64,000 nt of DNA from Nocardioides sp. JS614 (GCF_000015265.1 NC_008699.1:1-64000); one strand, 5' to 3'; shown: positions 1-13,974, counted from the first letter of the stretch. Notes: a model not told the origin generated them from the letters alone. Program-made: numbers and translations.

Positions 1-107
1 AAAGTTGTGGACGCAACAAGACGCCGCGGGGCCACCGGTTCTCCGGCGGGGCCGGCGAGACGTCCCCCACGATGGGGATCCCCGGCGACGGGCAAGACGA
101 CCGGGAG

Positions 108-1658
108 ATGACTCAGAAAGCAGGAGCGGTGGACCAGAGCACCTCGGACCTCGGCGTCGCCTGGCGCGGCGTGGTGAACGACCTGCAGCCCAACCAGCGG
201 GCCTGGCTGCGCGCCAGCGAGCCGGTCACGCTGCACGAGAGCACCGCGATCGTCGCGGTCCCCAACGACTTCACCCGCAACCAGCTGGAGGGCCGGCTGC
301 GCGCCCAGCTCGAGGACGCGCTCACCGTGCGCTTCGGCCGCGAGATCCGGATCGCCGTCACCGTCAACCCTCAGCTCGAGGACGCACCGGTCGCCCCGGG
401 CGACCGCACCGACTCCGCCACCGGCCGCACCGACTCGGGCACCGACCTGGCCGGCGGCGGCCATCCGGAGGCGCCCGGACAGGCGCCGATCACCAGGCGA
501 ACCACTCAGTCTCTAAACCGATATGACGATATGTCGACAAATTCGGCTGCCGAGCGGAGCGCGGTCGTGCCGGTGCCGCCCGCGCCCGAGCCCGACCTCG
601 GCGCCCGCCCCAGCTCCCTGGAGACCCGGCTCAACCCGAAGTACACCTTCGAGACCTTCGTCATCGGCTCGTCGAACCGGTTCCCGCACGCTGCTGCCGT
701 CGCGGTCGCGGAGGCGCCCGGCAAGGCGTACAACCCGCTCCTCGTCTACGGCGACTCCGGGCTCGGCAAGACCCACCTCCTGCACGCCATCGGGCACTAC
801 GTGCGCTCGCTCTACACCGGCGCCAAGGTGCGCTACGTGTCCAGCGAGGAGTTCACCAACGAGTTCATCAACGCGATCCGCGACGACCGGCAGGACCGGT
901 TCAAGCGCCGCTACCGAGACGTCGACGTCCTGCTGATCGACGACATCCAGTTCCTGGAGGGCAAGACCCAGACCCAGGAGGAGTTCTTCCACACGTTCAA
1001 CACCCTGCACAACGCGAACAAGCAGATCGTGCTGACCTCCGACCGCGCGCCCAAGCGGCTCGAGGCACTCGAGGACCGGCTGCGCAACCGGTTCGAGTGG
1101 GGCCTGATCACCGACGTCCAGCCGCCCGACCTCGAGACCCGGATCGCGATCCTGCGCAAGAAGGCCGCCATGGACCGCCTCACCGCGCCCCCGGACGTGC
1201 TCGAGTTCATCGCCTCGAAGATCCAGACCAACATCCGCGAGCTCGAGGGCGCGTTGATCCGGGTCACCGCGTTCGCGAACCTCAACCGCCAGGAGGTCGA
1301 CATGACCCTGGCCGAGATCGTCCTGAAGGACCTGATCCCCGAGGGCGGCGAGCCGGAGATCACCGCGGCGCTGATCATCGCGCAGACCGCGGCGTACTTC
1401 GGCTTGTCGATCGACGAGCTCACCGGTCCCAGCCGCGGCCGGCACCTGGTGATGGCCCGCCAGATCGCGATGTACCTGTGCCGCGAGCTCACCGACCTCT
1501 CCCTGCCCAAGATCGGCGCCCAGTTCGGCAACCGGGACCACACGACGGTCATGTACGCCGACCGCAAGATCAACCAGCTCCTCGCCGAGCGCCGGGCGGT
1601 GTTCAACCAGGTCAGCGAGCTCACCAACCGGGTCAAGCTGCAGGCCCGCCAGTCCTGA
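108..1658 (+). CDS. dnaA: Chromosomal replication initiator DnaA
   Basis: DnaA is the AAA+ ATPase that binds DnaA boxes at oriC, melts the origin and loads the helicase. Seen here are an N-terminal interaction domain, a variable Pro/Gly/Thr-rich linker, the Walker A motif GDSGLGKTHLL near nt 750-785, the Walker B motif LLIDDIQF near nt 930-955, and the C-terminal DnaA-box-binding signature GNRDHTTVMYA near nt 1525-1560. The start is uncertain: in-frame ATG at 72, ATG at 108 and GTG at 129 are all possible and none has a well-spaced ribosome site; 108 is a compromise. The 516-residue length is normal for actinobacteria. A DnaA-box-like TGTGGACGC lies at 6-14 upstream, which would fit autoregulation. 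It is the first gene of the conserved dnaA-dnaN-gnd-recF order. Confidence 0.97.
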   Translation: MTQKAGAVDQSTSDLGVAWRGVVNDLQPNQRAWLRASEPVTLHESTAIVAVPNDFTRNQLEGRLRAQLEDALTVRFGREIRIAVTVNPQLEDAPVAPGDRTDSATGRTDSGTDLAGGGHPEAPGQAPITRRTTQSLNRYDDMSTNSAAERSAVVPVPPAPEPDLGARPSSLETRLNPKYTFETFVIGSSNRFPHAAAVAVAEAPGKAYNPLLVYGDSGLGKTHLLHAIGHYVRSLYTGAKVRYVSSEEFTNEFINAIRDDRQDRFKRRYRDVDVLLIDDIQFLEGKTQTQEEFFHTFNTLHNANKQIVLTSDRAPKRLEALEDRLRNRFEWGLITDVQPPDLETRIAILRKKAAMDRLTAPPDVLEFIASKIQTNIRELEGALIRVTAFANLNRQEVDMTLAEIVLKDLIPEGGEPEITAALIIAQTAAYFGLSIDELTGPSRGRHLVMARQIAMYLCRELTDLSLPKIGAQFGNRDHTTVMYADRKINQLLAERRAVFNQVSELTNRVKLQARQS

Positions 1659-2115
1659 CCCACCCACCGCGGCCCCACGGCGGCCCCACGGCGGCCCACA
1701 GCGGCTCCGTACCGCTCGCTACCGGTGACCTCGACGCCTGTGGATCGATTGTGGGCCACCGGCCCGATCCTGAGCACAGGGTGTGGACGAACGACGTACC
1801 CGCGGCCGGCCCGCCGCCGCGCTCCACACCACCGCCGATTCGTTCATTTGTCGTTCCACAGCCCCTGTGCACCGCGGAACCGGCCGCTGACCTGCACGAA
1901 CCACACTTCTCCACAGAATCCACCGACGCTACGACTCCCACCTACCTCCAGACAGATCGATCCTCGGTGAACATCCATCCGGGCCCCATCCTGGGGACAA
2001 CTCCCGCGCGCCGGCGCCGCATGGCAGGATGCAGAGCCCAGAACGTGCACTTCTCCCACCCCCGTTCAACCCCCGCTCAACCCTCGCTCCACCGAGCCGA
2101 CCCGAAGGAACCATC
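1659..2115. other. oriC: Replication origin oriC (dnaA-dnaN spacer)
   Basis: This 457-bp spacer has no convincing gene and holds several near matches to the DnaA box TTGTCCACA on both strands: TGTGGATCG at 1739-1747, TGTGGACGA at 1782-1790 (reverse complement TCGTCCACA, one mismatch), TTCTCCACA at 1907-1915 and TGGGGACAA at 1992-2000 (reverse complement TTGTCCCCA). Further TCCACA fragments lie near 1821-1828 and 1851-1860. The dnaA-dnaN spacer is the standard oriC position in actinobacteria. No clear AT-rich unwinding element stands out; the least GC-rich part is about 1838-1960. Confidence 0.85.
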
Positions 2116-3255
2116 GTGAAGTTCCGCGTCGAGCGCGACGTGCTCGCCGATGCCGTCGCCTGGGCTGCCCGCAGCCTCCCGGTCCGTCCCAGCGTCCCCG
2201 TCCTCGCCGGCCTGCTCGTCGAGGCGAGCGACGACGGCCTGGTGCTCTCCACCTTCGACTACGAGACCTCCGCCCGGGCCACCCTGACGGCCGAGGTGAG
2301 CGACGAGGGGCAGGCCCTGGTCAGTGGCCGACTGCTCGCCGACATCTGCCGGAGCCTGCCCGCGAAGCCCGTCGAGATGGTCCTCGACGGGGCCCGGGTG
2401 TCGCTGACCTGTGGCTCGGCGCGGTTCAGCCTGCAGACGATGCCGGTTGACGACTACCCGTCCCTGCCGAGCATGCCCGCGGCGACCGGCACCGTGCAGA
2501 GCGAGGCCTTTGCACACGCCGTCGCCCAGGCCGTGACGGCGGCGGGTCGCGACGACATGCTGCCCGTGCTCACCGGCGTGCGGATCGAGATCGACGGCTC
2601 GACCATCTCGCTGCTCGCCACCGACCGGTTCCGCCTCTCCCACCGGGAGCTGGAGTGGAGTCCGCGGACCCCGGACGAGTCGGCGGCCGCCCTGGTCCCG
2701 GCACGGGTCCTCGGCGACACCGCCAAGTCCCTGACCGGGGGCGGCGAGGTCACGATCGCGCTGGCGACCACCGGCTCCGGCGAGGGCATCATCGGCTTCG
2801 AGGGCCATGGTCCCGGCGGACTGCGTCGGACCACGACCCGGCTGCTCGACGGCGAGTTCCCGAAGGTCCGCAGCCTGTTCCCGAACGAGCACCAGACCAC
2901 GGCGCTGGTCGACAAGGCCGCGCTCGTCGAGTCGGTGAAGCGGGTGGCGCTGGTCGCCGAGCGCAACACCGCGGTCCAGCTCGCCTTCAGCGACGGCGTA
3001 CTGACCCTCGACGCCGGGTCGGGCGACGAGGCCCAGGCCTCGGAGTCGATCGAGGCGACCATCGACGGTGAGGACATCACCACGGGCTTCAACCCGCAGT
3101 TCCTGCTCGACGGCCTGACCGCCATCGACCAGCCGGTGGTCGAGCTCGCCTTCACCCAGGCCTCCAAGCCGGTGGTGATCAGCGGCGCGGTCGACGGCGA
3201 CGACACCGACTCGTCATTCCGCTACCTGCTGATGCCGCGCCGCCTGCTCTCCTAG
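2116..3255 (+). CDS. dnaN: DNA polymerase III beta subunit (sliding clamp)
   Basis: This is the ring-shaped clamp that tethers DNA polymerase III and other replication and repair proteins to DNA. The 379-residue product starts MKFRVERDVLADAVAWAAR and shows the three-domain clamp layout, ending with the usual YLLMPRRL-type tail that lies at the clamp's protein-binding pocket. The GTG start at 2116 is preferred over upstream in-frame codons because GAAGGA lies 6-11 nt before it and the N-terminus then matches the family. It is followed by gnd after 76 nt. Confidence 0.97.
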   Translation: MKFRVERDVLADAVAWAARSLPVRPSVPVLAGLLVEASDDGLVLSTFDYETSARATLTAEVSDEGQALVSGRLLADICRSLPAKPVEMVLDGARVSLTCGSARFSLQTMPVDDYPSLPSMPAATGTVQSEAFAHAVAQAVTAAGRDDMLPVLTGVRIEIDGSTISLLATDRFRLSHRELEWSPRTPDESAAALVPARVLGDTAKSLTGGGEVTIALATTGSGEGIIGFEGHGPGGLRRTTTRLLDGEFPKVRSLFPNEHQTTALVDKAALVESVKRVALVAERNTAVQLAFSDGVLTLDAGSGDEAQASESIEATIDGEDITTGFNPQFLLDGLTAIDQPVVELAFTQASKPVVISGAVDGDDTDSSFRYLLMPRRLLS

Positions 3256-3331
3256 GGCCACGCGCTCGCTGGGCCGTTCGGGTACGGGCCCTAGGCTGGG
3301 GCCGACCGCGCCACGGCAGGGAGGAACTGCG

Positions 3332-4237
3332 ATGCACATCGGACTCGTCGGCCTCGGCAAGATGGGCGGCAACATGCGCACCCGGCTGCGCGATGCCGGC
3401 CACACGGTGGTGGGCTTCGACCGCAACCCCGATCTCGCCGACGTCGACAGCCTCGAGGCGATGGTCGAACAGCTGCCCTCCCCCAAGGTGGTCTGGGTGA
3501 TGGTTCCCGCCGGCGACCCGACACGGGAGACGATCCGCCGGCTGGGCGAGCTGCTCGACGAGGGTGACCTGGTCGTCGACGGCGGCAACAGCAAGTGGAC
3601 CGACGACCAGGAGAACGCCGACCTCCTCGCCCAGCGGGGCGTCGGCTTCGTCGACTGCGGAGTCTCGGGCGGCGTGTGGGGCGCGAAGTTCGGCTACGCC
3701 CTGATGTGCGGCGGCTCCGACGAGGACGTCGCGAAGGTGCAGCCCGCGTTCGACGCGCTCAAGCCGGACGAGGGCGGCTTCGTGCACGCAGGCAAGAAGG
3801 TCGGCGCGGGCCACTTCGCGAAGATGGTCCACAACGGCATCGAGTACGCCATGATGCAGAGCTACGCCGAGGGCTGGGAGCTGCTGGAGAAGGTCGACCT
3901 GGTCGACAACGTGACCGAGGTGTTCGACTCCTGGCGCTCCGGTACCGTCATCCGGTCCTGGCTCCTCGACCTCCTGGTCACCGCCCTCGAGGAGGACGGG
4001 CACCTCGACCAGATCACCGGCTACGCCGACGACTCGGGTGAGGGCAGGTGGACGGTGCAGGCCGCGATCGACAACGCGGTCCCGATGCACGTGATCGCTG
4101 CGTCCCTCTTCGCCCGCTTCACCTCCCGCCAGGACGACAGCCCGGCGATGAAGGCGGTCGCCGCGATGCGCAACCAGTTCGGCGGGCACGCCGTACACAC
4201 GGAGCCGCCGGTCGGCGGCGACGCCAACCCCGGCTAG
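3332..4237 (+). CDS. gnd: 6-phosphogluconate dehydrogenase (decarboxylating), short form
   Basis: It catalyses NAD(P)+-dependent oxidative decarboxylation of 6-phosphogluconate to ribulose 5-phosphate in the pentose phosphate pathway. The 301-residue protein starts with a Rossmann motif GLVGLGKMGGNM, then has GGNSKW, the active-site segment CGVSGGVWGAKFG and the catalytic K-MVHNGIEY region. The length fits the short (about 300-residue) Gnd class rather than the 470-residue enterobacterial class. GGGAGGA at about 3319-3325 is a good ribosome site for ATG 3332. Its place between dnaN and recF is a conserved actinobacterial arrangement. Confidence 0.95.
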   Translation: MHIGLVGLGKMGGNMRTRLRDAGHTVVGFDRNPDLADVDSLEAMVEQLPSPKVVWVMVPAGDPTRETIRRLGELLDEGDLVVDGGNSKWTDDQENADLLAQRGVGFVDCGVSGGVWGAKFGYALMCGGSDEDVAKVQPAFDALKPDEGGFVHAGKKVGAGHFAKMVHNGIEYAMMQSYAEGWELLEKVDLVDNVTEVFDSWRSGTVIRSWLLDLLVTALEEDGHLDQITGYADDSGEGRWTVQAAIDNAVPMHVIAASLFARFTSRQDDSPAMKAVAAMRNQFGGHAVHTEPPVGGDANPG

Positions 4238-4253
4238 GCCGACCGAGCCACCT

Positions 4254-5516
4254 GTGTACGTCGCGCACCTCTCGCTCCACGACTTCCGGTCCTACGCCAC
4301 GGCCGAGGTCGAGCTGTCCCCGGGCGTCACGGCGTTCATCGGCCGCAACGGACAGGGCAAGACCAACCTCGTCGAGGCGATCGACTACCTCTCCCGGCTG
4401 AGCTCGCACCGCGTCGCCAGCGACGCCCCGCTGGTGCGGGCCGGCGCGGACCAGGCCGTGGTGCGGGCCGCGGTCGTGCGCGACGGGCGTACGGCGGTGC
4501 TCGAGGTCGAGCTCAACCCCGGCCGGTCGAACCGCGCCCGGGTGAACCGCTCCCCGCTCCCCCGGGCCCGCGATCTCGTGGGGCTGGTGCGCACGGTCGT
4601 GTTCTCCCCGGAGGACCTGACCCTGGTCAAGGGCGACCCGGCCGACCGGCGCCGCTTCCTCGACGACCTGCTGGTGCTGCGCGTGCCCCGGCTCGCGGGA
4701 GTGCGTGCCGACTACGACCGGGTCCTGCGGCAGCGCAACACGCTCCTCAAGACAGCACGCAAGGGGGGCTTCGCACGCAAGGGGGGCTTCGCACGCAAGG
4801 GGGGCTTCGCCCCCCTTGGACCCCCCGAAGGACGCCCCGAGGGACCCCCCGAGGGACGCACGGGAGGCTCTGCTACCTCTGGGCCCCCCAGTCGGTCGGT
4901 CGCCCTGGACACGCTTGCCGTGTGGGACGCGCACCTGGCCCGCACCGGTGCCGAGCTGTTGGCCGAGCGGCTCGCCCTGGTGGAGGCGCTGCGGCCGTAC
5001 GTCGGTAAGGCCTACGAGACCGTCGCACGTGGGGCCACCCGCGACGACGCCGAGATCGACTACAAGCCGTCCTTCGACCTCGAGGGGCGCACTGGCCGCG
5101 ACGACCTGGTCGAGGCGCTGCTCGCCGAGGTGGAACGGCGTCGCGGTGACGAGCTCGACCGCGGGGTCTCGCTCGTCGGCCCGCACCGCGACGAGCTGCT
5201 GCTGACGCTCGGCCACGGCAGTCCCGACAGCCGGCTCCCGGTGAAGGGCTACGCCTCGCACGGCGAGTCGTGGTCGTTCGCGCTCGCGTTGCGGCTCGCG
5301 GCGTACGACCTGCTCCGCGCCGACGGTGACGACCCGATCCTGATCCTCGATGACGTCTTCGCCGAGCTGGACACCGAACGCCGCGCCCAGCTCGCCGACC
5401 TCGTGGCCGGCGCCGAGCAGGTGCTCGTCACGGCGGCCGTCGCGGCCGACGTCCCGGCCGGCCTCGCCGGCGCCCGCTTCGCAGTCGGGAACGGCGAGGT
5501 CCTCCGTGAGCAGTGA
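4254..5516 (+). CDS. recF: DNA replication/repair protein RecF with internal repeat insert
   Basis: RecF is an SMC-like ATPase that helps load RecA at gaps. The Walker A motif GRNGQGKTNLVEAI lies near residue 30 and the signature/Walker B region ILILDDVFAELD near residue 364. The product is 420 residues, longer than usual for the family, because of a low-complexity insert at about residues 167-205 that begins with three ARKGGF units and continues with Pro/Gly/Glu-rich sequence. The insert keeps the frame and sits between the LRQRN-LLK and LAVWDAHLA segments that are normally almost adjacent. Start is GTG 4254. The 3' end overlaps the DciA gene by 11 nt, so the two are probably co-translated. 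Confidence 0.95.
   Translation: MYVAHLSLHDFRSYATAEVELSPGVTAFIGRNGQGKTNLVEAIDYLSRLSSHRVASDAPLVRAGADQAVVRAAVVRDGRTAVLEVELNPGRSNRARVNRSPLPRARDLVGLVRTVVFSPEDLTLVKGDPADRRRFLDDLLVLRVPRLAGVRADYDRVLRQRNTLLKTARKGGFARKGGFARKGGFAPLGPPEGRPEGPPEGRTGGSATSGPPSRSVALDTLAVWDAHLARTGAELLAERLALVEALRPYVGKAYETVARGATRDDAEIDYKPSFDLEGRTGRDDLVEALLAEVERRRGDELDRGVSLVGPHRDELLLTLGHGSPDSRLPVKGYASHGESWSFALALRLAAYDLLRADGDDPILILDDVFAELDTERRAQLADLVAGAEQVLVTAAVAADVPAGLAGARFAVGNGEVLREQ
4755..4817 (+). repeat. Three 18-bp tandem repeats ending in a terminator-like hairpin, inside recF
   Basis: Units of 18 bp starting GCACGCAAGGGGGG occur at 4755-4772, 4773-4790 and 4791-4808. The last unit forms the left arm of a palindrome at 4797-4817 (9-bp arms AAGGGGGGC and GCCCCCCTT around TTC). 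A C/G-rich tail with further GGACCCCCC-type repeats continues to about 4860. The same hairpin core occurs at 12014-12036 after tRNA-Ile, so this looks like a dispersed element that landed in frame in recF. Confidence 0.9.
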
Positions 5517-6072
5517 CGAGCCGCTCGGTTCGCAGCCCGCGGACCTGCCGGCGCCGGCAGGGGGGGCGGAGGCACCCGAGCACCACGACGACGGCCTCGA
5601 CCTGGCCAAGGCGCTGACCCGCGCGACCGCGCGGTCCACCCCGGCCGCGCGCAAGAGGCTGCGCAAGAAGGACACCCCCCGGCGGGGCCGGGCCTCCGGG
5701 GCCCATCCCGACGACCGGGACCCGCAGCTGCTCGACGCGACGCTCAGCCGCCTGGTCGACGACCACGGCTGGGAGCTGGACCTGCGGGTGCACGGGGTCT
5801 TCGGCCGCTGGGCCGAGCTGGTCGGCGCCGAGGTCGCCCGGCACACGACCCCGGAGTCCTTCACCGACGGTCGACTGGTCGTGCGCACCGACTCGACGGC
5901 CTGGGCGACCCAGCTGCGACTGCTGGCCCCGACCGTGGTCCGCCGTCTCAACGAGGAGCTCGGCCACGGGACCGTGACCGTCATCGAGGTGCTCGGCCCG
6001 CACGGTCCGACGTGGAAGAAGGGCCCGCGTTCGGTCCGCGACGGTCGCGGGCCACGAGACACCTACGGCTGA
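5506..6072 (+). CDS. DUF721 family protein, DciA-like helicase loader
   Basis: The 188-residue protein has a disordered N-terminus (about residues 1-70, rich in Pro, Ala, Lys and Arg) and a C-terminal DUF721 domain with WGELDLRVHGVFGRWAELVG-like sequence and the segment LVVRTDSTAWATQLRLL. DUF721 includes DciA, the ancestral loader or operator of replicative helicase DnaB; its position after recF and before gyrB is typical in actinobacteria. GTG 5506 is used as start because it overlaps the recF stop and is the arrangement seen in relatives. Function by family, not shown here. Confidence 0.88.
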   Translation: MSSDEPLGSQPADLPAPAGGAEAPEHHDDGLDLAKALTRATARSTPAARKRLRKKDTPRRGRASGAHPDDRDPQLLDATLSRLVDDHGWELDLRVHGVFGRWAELVGAEVARHTTPESFTDGRLVVRTDSTAWATQLRLLAPTVVRRLNEELGHGTVTVIEVLGPHGPTWKKGPRSVRDGRGPRDTYG

Positions 6073-6390
6073 GGTCCGCCCGGGGCGATCGGGGCTCGAC
6101 CAGCCCGGATGTGCCGATCTGGGGCGCCTCCGGACGTATAGGGACCCACCACCACCCCTGCTCGGCGCTCCCGGAGGCCCTCACGAGCCGCGCAGGGCAC
6201 AGTTTTCGCGCTGGTTGTCCCCAGCTGAGCGGGTGTGCACGTGGGATACGGCCCTCAGAGCGCTATTATGGACGTCGGGTCGTCAGCCTGTCGTGCGACG
6301 ACCCTGCGCATGTTCAGTGCGTGTCCCAGGTGCGTGTGTGTCCACGCCTCCCCGACGCTGCTCGGGGCGGCCCGTCGCGAAGAGGTGTGT
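6073..6390 (+). promoter_or_regulatory. gyrB upstream region with a DnaA-box-like site and candidate -10
   Basis: This 318-bp spacer has no clear gene. TTGTCCCCA at 6215-6223 matches eight of nine positions of a DnaA box. TATTAT at 6264-6269 could be a -10 element for gyrB, but no convincing -35 lies 16-18 nt upstream. AGAGG at 6381-6385 is the likely ribosome site for the GTG at 6391. Confidence 0.4.
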
Positions 6391-8526
<2,136 letters not shown>

Positions 8527-8577
8527 CCGTCTAGGAAGAGCGCTAGATACCAGTAGAAGCGACCAGAAAGAAGCATC

Positions 8578-11345
<2,768 letters not shown>

Positions 11346-11346
<1 letters not shown>

Positions 11347-11864
11347 TGACCGACCGCCAGGACACCGCCGTACGCGCACCTCTCGGCGAACGCATCTCGG
11401 CCAAGCTGAGCAACGCCGCCGACGAGCACCGCGCGAACGCGCAACCCGAGTCGCGCCAGGCCGCGGCGAAGGCGGCGGCCGGCGGCCGGCCGCCACGGCG
11501 GGCCCGGCTCCGCCTGACGCGGGTCGACCCGTGGTCGGTGATGAAGACCGCCTTCCTCCTCGCGGTCGCATTCGCCGTCGTCGCCGTCGTCGCGGTCTTC
11601 ATCATCTGGTCGGTCCTCGCGGCCGCCGGCGTCTGGGACTCGATCAACGACACCGTCCGCGATGTCGTCGGCGGCGAGGACGCGGCGAACTGGGACGTCG
11701 AGAAGTACGTGGGCCTGTCCCGCGTGATGGGCTTCACGATGCTCGTCTCGGTGGTCGACGTCGTCCTGATCACCGCGATCGCGACCCTCAGCGCGTTCCT
11801 CTACAACATGTCCGCGGCACTCGTCGGCGGGGTCGAGCTGACCCTGGCCGAGGACGACCGCTGA
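11346..11864 (+). CDS. DUF3566 membrane protein
   Basis: The 172-residue protein has an Arg/Ala-rich cytoplasmic N-terminus (about 1-60) and two membrane helices, at about 65-90 (KTAFLLAVAFAVVAVVAVFI) and 125-150 (VMGFTMLVSVVDVVLITAI). This is the DUF3566 layout; the family almost always follows gyrA in actinobacteria and has no established biochemical role that I can name. It overlaps the gyrA stop by one base. Confidence 0.9.
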
Positions 11865-11934
11865 GCCGAGACCGCTGAGGGCACCTCGTTTTGTCGGACC
11901 CGATCGAGGTCCGGTAGTGTTCCCCCTCGGTCCC

Positions 11935-12008
11935 GGGCCTATAGCTCAGACGGTTAGAGCGCTTCCCTGATAAGGAAGAGGTCACAGGTTCAAGTCCTGT
12001 TAGGCCCA
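11935..12008 (+). tRNA. tRNA-Ile (GAT anticodon)
   Basis: Acceptor arms GGGCCTA (11935-11941) and TAGGCCC (12001-12007) pair fully and A12008 is the discriminator. The anticodon stem CTTCC/GGAAG encloses the loop CTGATAA, giving anticodon GAT. The T-arm GGTTCAAGTCC is present. CCA is not encoded. The place after gyrA/DUF3566 is typical. Confidence 0.97.
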
Positions 12009-12013
12009 CTCAC

Positions 12014-12036
12014 AAAGGGGGGCTTCGCCCCCCTTT
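12014..12036 (+). terminator. Hairpin after tRNA-Ile, same core as the recF insert
   Basis: Arms AAAGGGGGGC and GCCCCCCTTT flank TTC, a perfect 10-bp stem five bases after the tRNA. It probably ends tRNA-Ile transcription. The 21-bp core is identical to the palindrome inside recF at 4797-4817, and both are followed by a GA(n)CCCC segment. Confidence 0.75.
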
Positions 12037-12092
12037 GAAACCCCTCGGATCCGGCCACGGGGGGACCATCCCCGGAGCCATAGGGAGTCCAG

Positions 12093-12218
12093 ATGAAGAA
12101 GATCCTGTTCCTCCTGCTGGCCGTCGGCGGTGCCGTCTTCGCCAAGCGCAAGCTCGACGAGAGCAAGCAGGAGCAGGCGCTCTGGGCCGAGGCGACCGAC
12201 CCGGTCGACCGGGCCTGA
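12093..12218 (+). CDS. DLW-39 family small protein
   Basis: This 41-residue protein starts MKKILFLLLAVGGAVFAKRK, a single membrane-anchoring helix, then has a charged segment and ends EATDPVDRA. The length, the KK-hydrophobic N-terminus and the LW-x-EATDPV tail match the actinobacterial DLW-39 family, which regularly sits between tRNA-Ile and tRNA-Ala near gyrA. The family's Asp-Leu-Trp is Ala-Leu-Trp here. GGGAG about 6 nt before ATG 12093 supports the start. Its function is unknown. Confidence 0.85.
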   Translation: MKKILFLLLAVGGAVFAKRKLDESKQEQALWAEATDPVDRA

Positions 12219-12275
12219 GCCCAGCCCGCTCGGTCCAGCCAGCCTGATCCAAACCCATGGTCGTCGAGACCACCC

Positions 12276-12348
12276 GGGGCCTTGGCGCAATTGGTAGCGC
12301 ACCTGCTTTGCAAGCAGGGGGTTAGGGGTTCGAGTCCCCTAGGCTCCA
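12276..12348 (+). tRNA. tRNA-Ala (TGC anticodon)
   Basis: Acceptor arms GGGGCCT (12276-12282) and AGGCTCC (12341-12347) pair with a G3-U70 wobble, the identity element for alanine. The anticodon stem CCTGC/GCAGG encloses TTTGCAA, anticodon TGC. The T-arm GGTTCGAGTCC is intact. CCA follows the discriminator at 12349-12351, perhaps by chance since the other two tRNAs here lack it. Confidence 0.97.
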
Positions 12349-12503
12349 CCACCCTCGCCCACGATCTGGATCGCGTAGCGGGGTCGAGGTCGTCCGCCCT
12401 GGCCACGCGGACGTCCGGGTCAAGACCGAGCCGATCGGCCGGCTCATCGCCATGGCCGCGGTTGAGTCGGGACACCTGCGTGCGCGGTGGTTGACTGTGC
12501 GGC

Positions 12504-13964
12504 GTGGCCGAACCGAACGACCTCCGAAGCCTGGGGAAGCAGCTGGTGGCGGACGCCAGTCCGGCTGAGGTGCGCGCGGTGCTCGATGCGCTGGGGAGTG
12601 GGCGGGTGTCCAGCATCTTCGAGAAGCTCGAGCGCGACCAGGCACCGACCCTGCTGACGGCTCCGGCGCAGGTCCGTGGGTTCCGTGTGCGGTTGGATCT
12701 GCACGGGGCCAAGCCTCCGGTGTGGCGGCGGCTGGAGCTGCCCGGCGACCTCAGCCTGCCGCGGGTCCATGCCGCGATCCAGGCGGCAATGGGGTGGACC
12801 AACAGCCACCTGCACCGGTTCCGGACGGGTTGTGATCGCAGCTCGGCGTCGTTCGTCACGCAGTTCGACGTCGATGAGGGTGACGAGGGCACGCTCGAGG
12901 ACGACGTGCGGCTCGACCAGCTGCTCGCCGAGAACGGCGACGAGCTCTGGTACGAGTACGACTTCGGCGACGGCTGGGATCACGTCTTGGTGGTCGAGGA
13001 GGTGCTCGAGGAGCCGCCTTCCACCGTCCGCTGCACGGGAGGACGGTCGGCCTGCCCGCCCGAGGACTGCGGCGGTCTCGGTGGCTACCAGGAGCTGGCC
13101 GCCTGGGTCCGCAGCGGGTACGACGACGGGCAGCTCCCCGACGTCTTCGACGATGCGGAGGACGCCCGCGCCTGGCTGCCGCTCGACTGGCACCCGGACG
13201 AATTCGAGGTGGAGGACGCCGACGCCGCTGTGGCGGCCGCGGCCGCCGAGCTGGTCGCGGTCAGCGGCGAACTCGCCGGGCTGGCCGCGCAGCTCGATCG
13301 GCACGGCATCTTGCTGTTGCGGCAGGTGCTGAGCCGCCCCTCCTCCCACGGGCCGATCGAGGTCGCCGACGCCGAGGCCGGCCGGCTGACCGAGACCTAC
13401 CGGACCTTCCTCGAGGTGATCGGCGACGGCGTCGCGCTGACCGCCGCCGGTCACCTCCCGCCCGCCGTCGTCGAGAAGTTCGCCGAGCGCAGCGGCATCG
13501 CGGACTGGTGGATCCGCAAGGCCAACCGTGAGGACGCCACCCCCCCGGTCGCGAACGTGCGCGCGGCGGTCCGCTTGCTCGGTCTGGTCAGCGTTCGCAA
13601 GGGCCGGCTCGCGCCGACGGCGGCCGCCATCCGATGCCACCAGGACCCGCAGGCGCTGCTGCGCCACATCGTCGAACGGCTCCCCGTGGGGACCCAGGAG
13701 TGGGAGCGCGAGGCGGGCTGGATGGCTCTCGCGGTGGCCGGCAGCGGCGTACCGGCCGAGGACTGGCGCGCCGAGATCAGCGAGCTGACGTTCGCTCTCG
13801 GGTGGCGCGGCGATCCCGGTGACGACTCGCTGCCGTCGCCGCGCAGCAGGACGCTGAGAGTCCTCGACGATCTGGGTGGTGCGGCGCGCCACCCGTGGGG
13901 CCGCAACGAGGGCGTCGACGCCGCGGTTGCGGCCGTCGCACGCGCGGTCACCCGCCGGGCGTGA
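12504..13964 (+). CDS. Plasmid pRiA4b ORF-3-like family protein
   Basis: The 486-residue protein has an N-terminal 50-residue segment, then a domain at about residues 55-215 with FRVRLDLHGAKPPVWRRLELPG, MGWTNSHLHRF, YEYDFGDGWDHVLVVEEV and ACPPEDCGGLGGYQEL. These are the hallmarks of the pRiA4b ORF-3 (IS1096 TnpR-like) family. The C-terminal 250 residues are helical and resemble the extra region seen in actinobacterial members. The biochemical role is unknown. Start GTG 12504 gives MAEPNDLRSL; no strong ribosome site is visible. No transposon ends are seen around it. Confidence 0.85.
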   Translation: MAEPNDLRSLGKQLVADASPAEVRAVLDALGSGRVSSIFEKLERDQAPTLLTAPAQVRGFRVRLDLHGAKPPVWRRLELPGDLSLPRVHAAIQAAMGWTNSHLHRFRTGCDRSSASFVTQFDVDEGDEGTLEDDVRLDQLLAENGDELWYEYDFGDGWDHVLVVEEVLEEPPSTVRCTGGRSACPPEDCGGLGGYQELAAWVRSGYDDGQLPDVFDDAEDARAWLPLDWHPDEFEVEDADAAVAAAAAELVAVSGELAGLAAQLDRHGILLLRQVLSRPSSHGPIEVADAEAGRLTETYRTFLEVIGDGVALTAAGHLPPAVVEKFAERSGIADWWIRKANREDATPPVANVRAAVRLLGLVSVRKGRLAPTAAAIRCHQDPQALLRHIVERLPVGTQEWEREAGWMALAVAGSGVPAEDWRAEISELTFALGWRGDPGDDSLPSPRSRTLRVLDDLGGAARHPWGRNEGVDAAVAAVARAVTRRA

Positions 13965-13974
13965 CGGAGCCGGG

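Noticed and set aside
513..1667. Long antisense reading frame over dnaA (384 codons), and similar long frames opposite gyrB, gyrA and the pknA/pbpA/rodA block
   Set aside because: These are mirror frames of GC-rich genes; they have low-complexity composition and no domains or ribosome sites.
4755..4860. CRISPR-like array in recF
   Set aside because: The units are 18 bp with no unique spacers and no cas genes; they are plain tandem repeats and a hairpin.
12504..13964. Reading the pRiA4b ORF-3-like gene as evidence of an integrated plasmid or transposon
   Set aside because: The family is common on actinobacterial chromosomes, and no terminal repeats, transposase or target duplication are seen around it.
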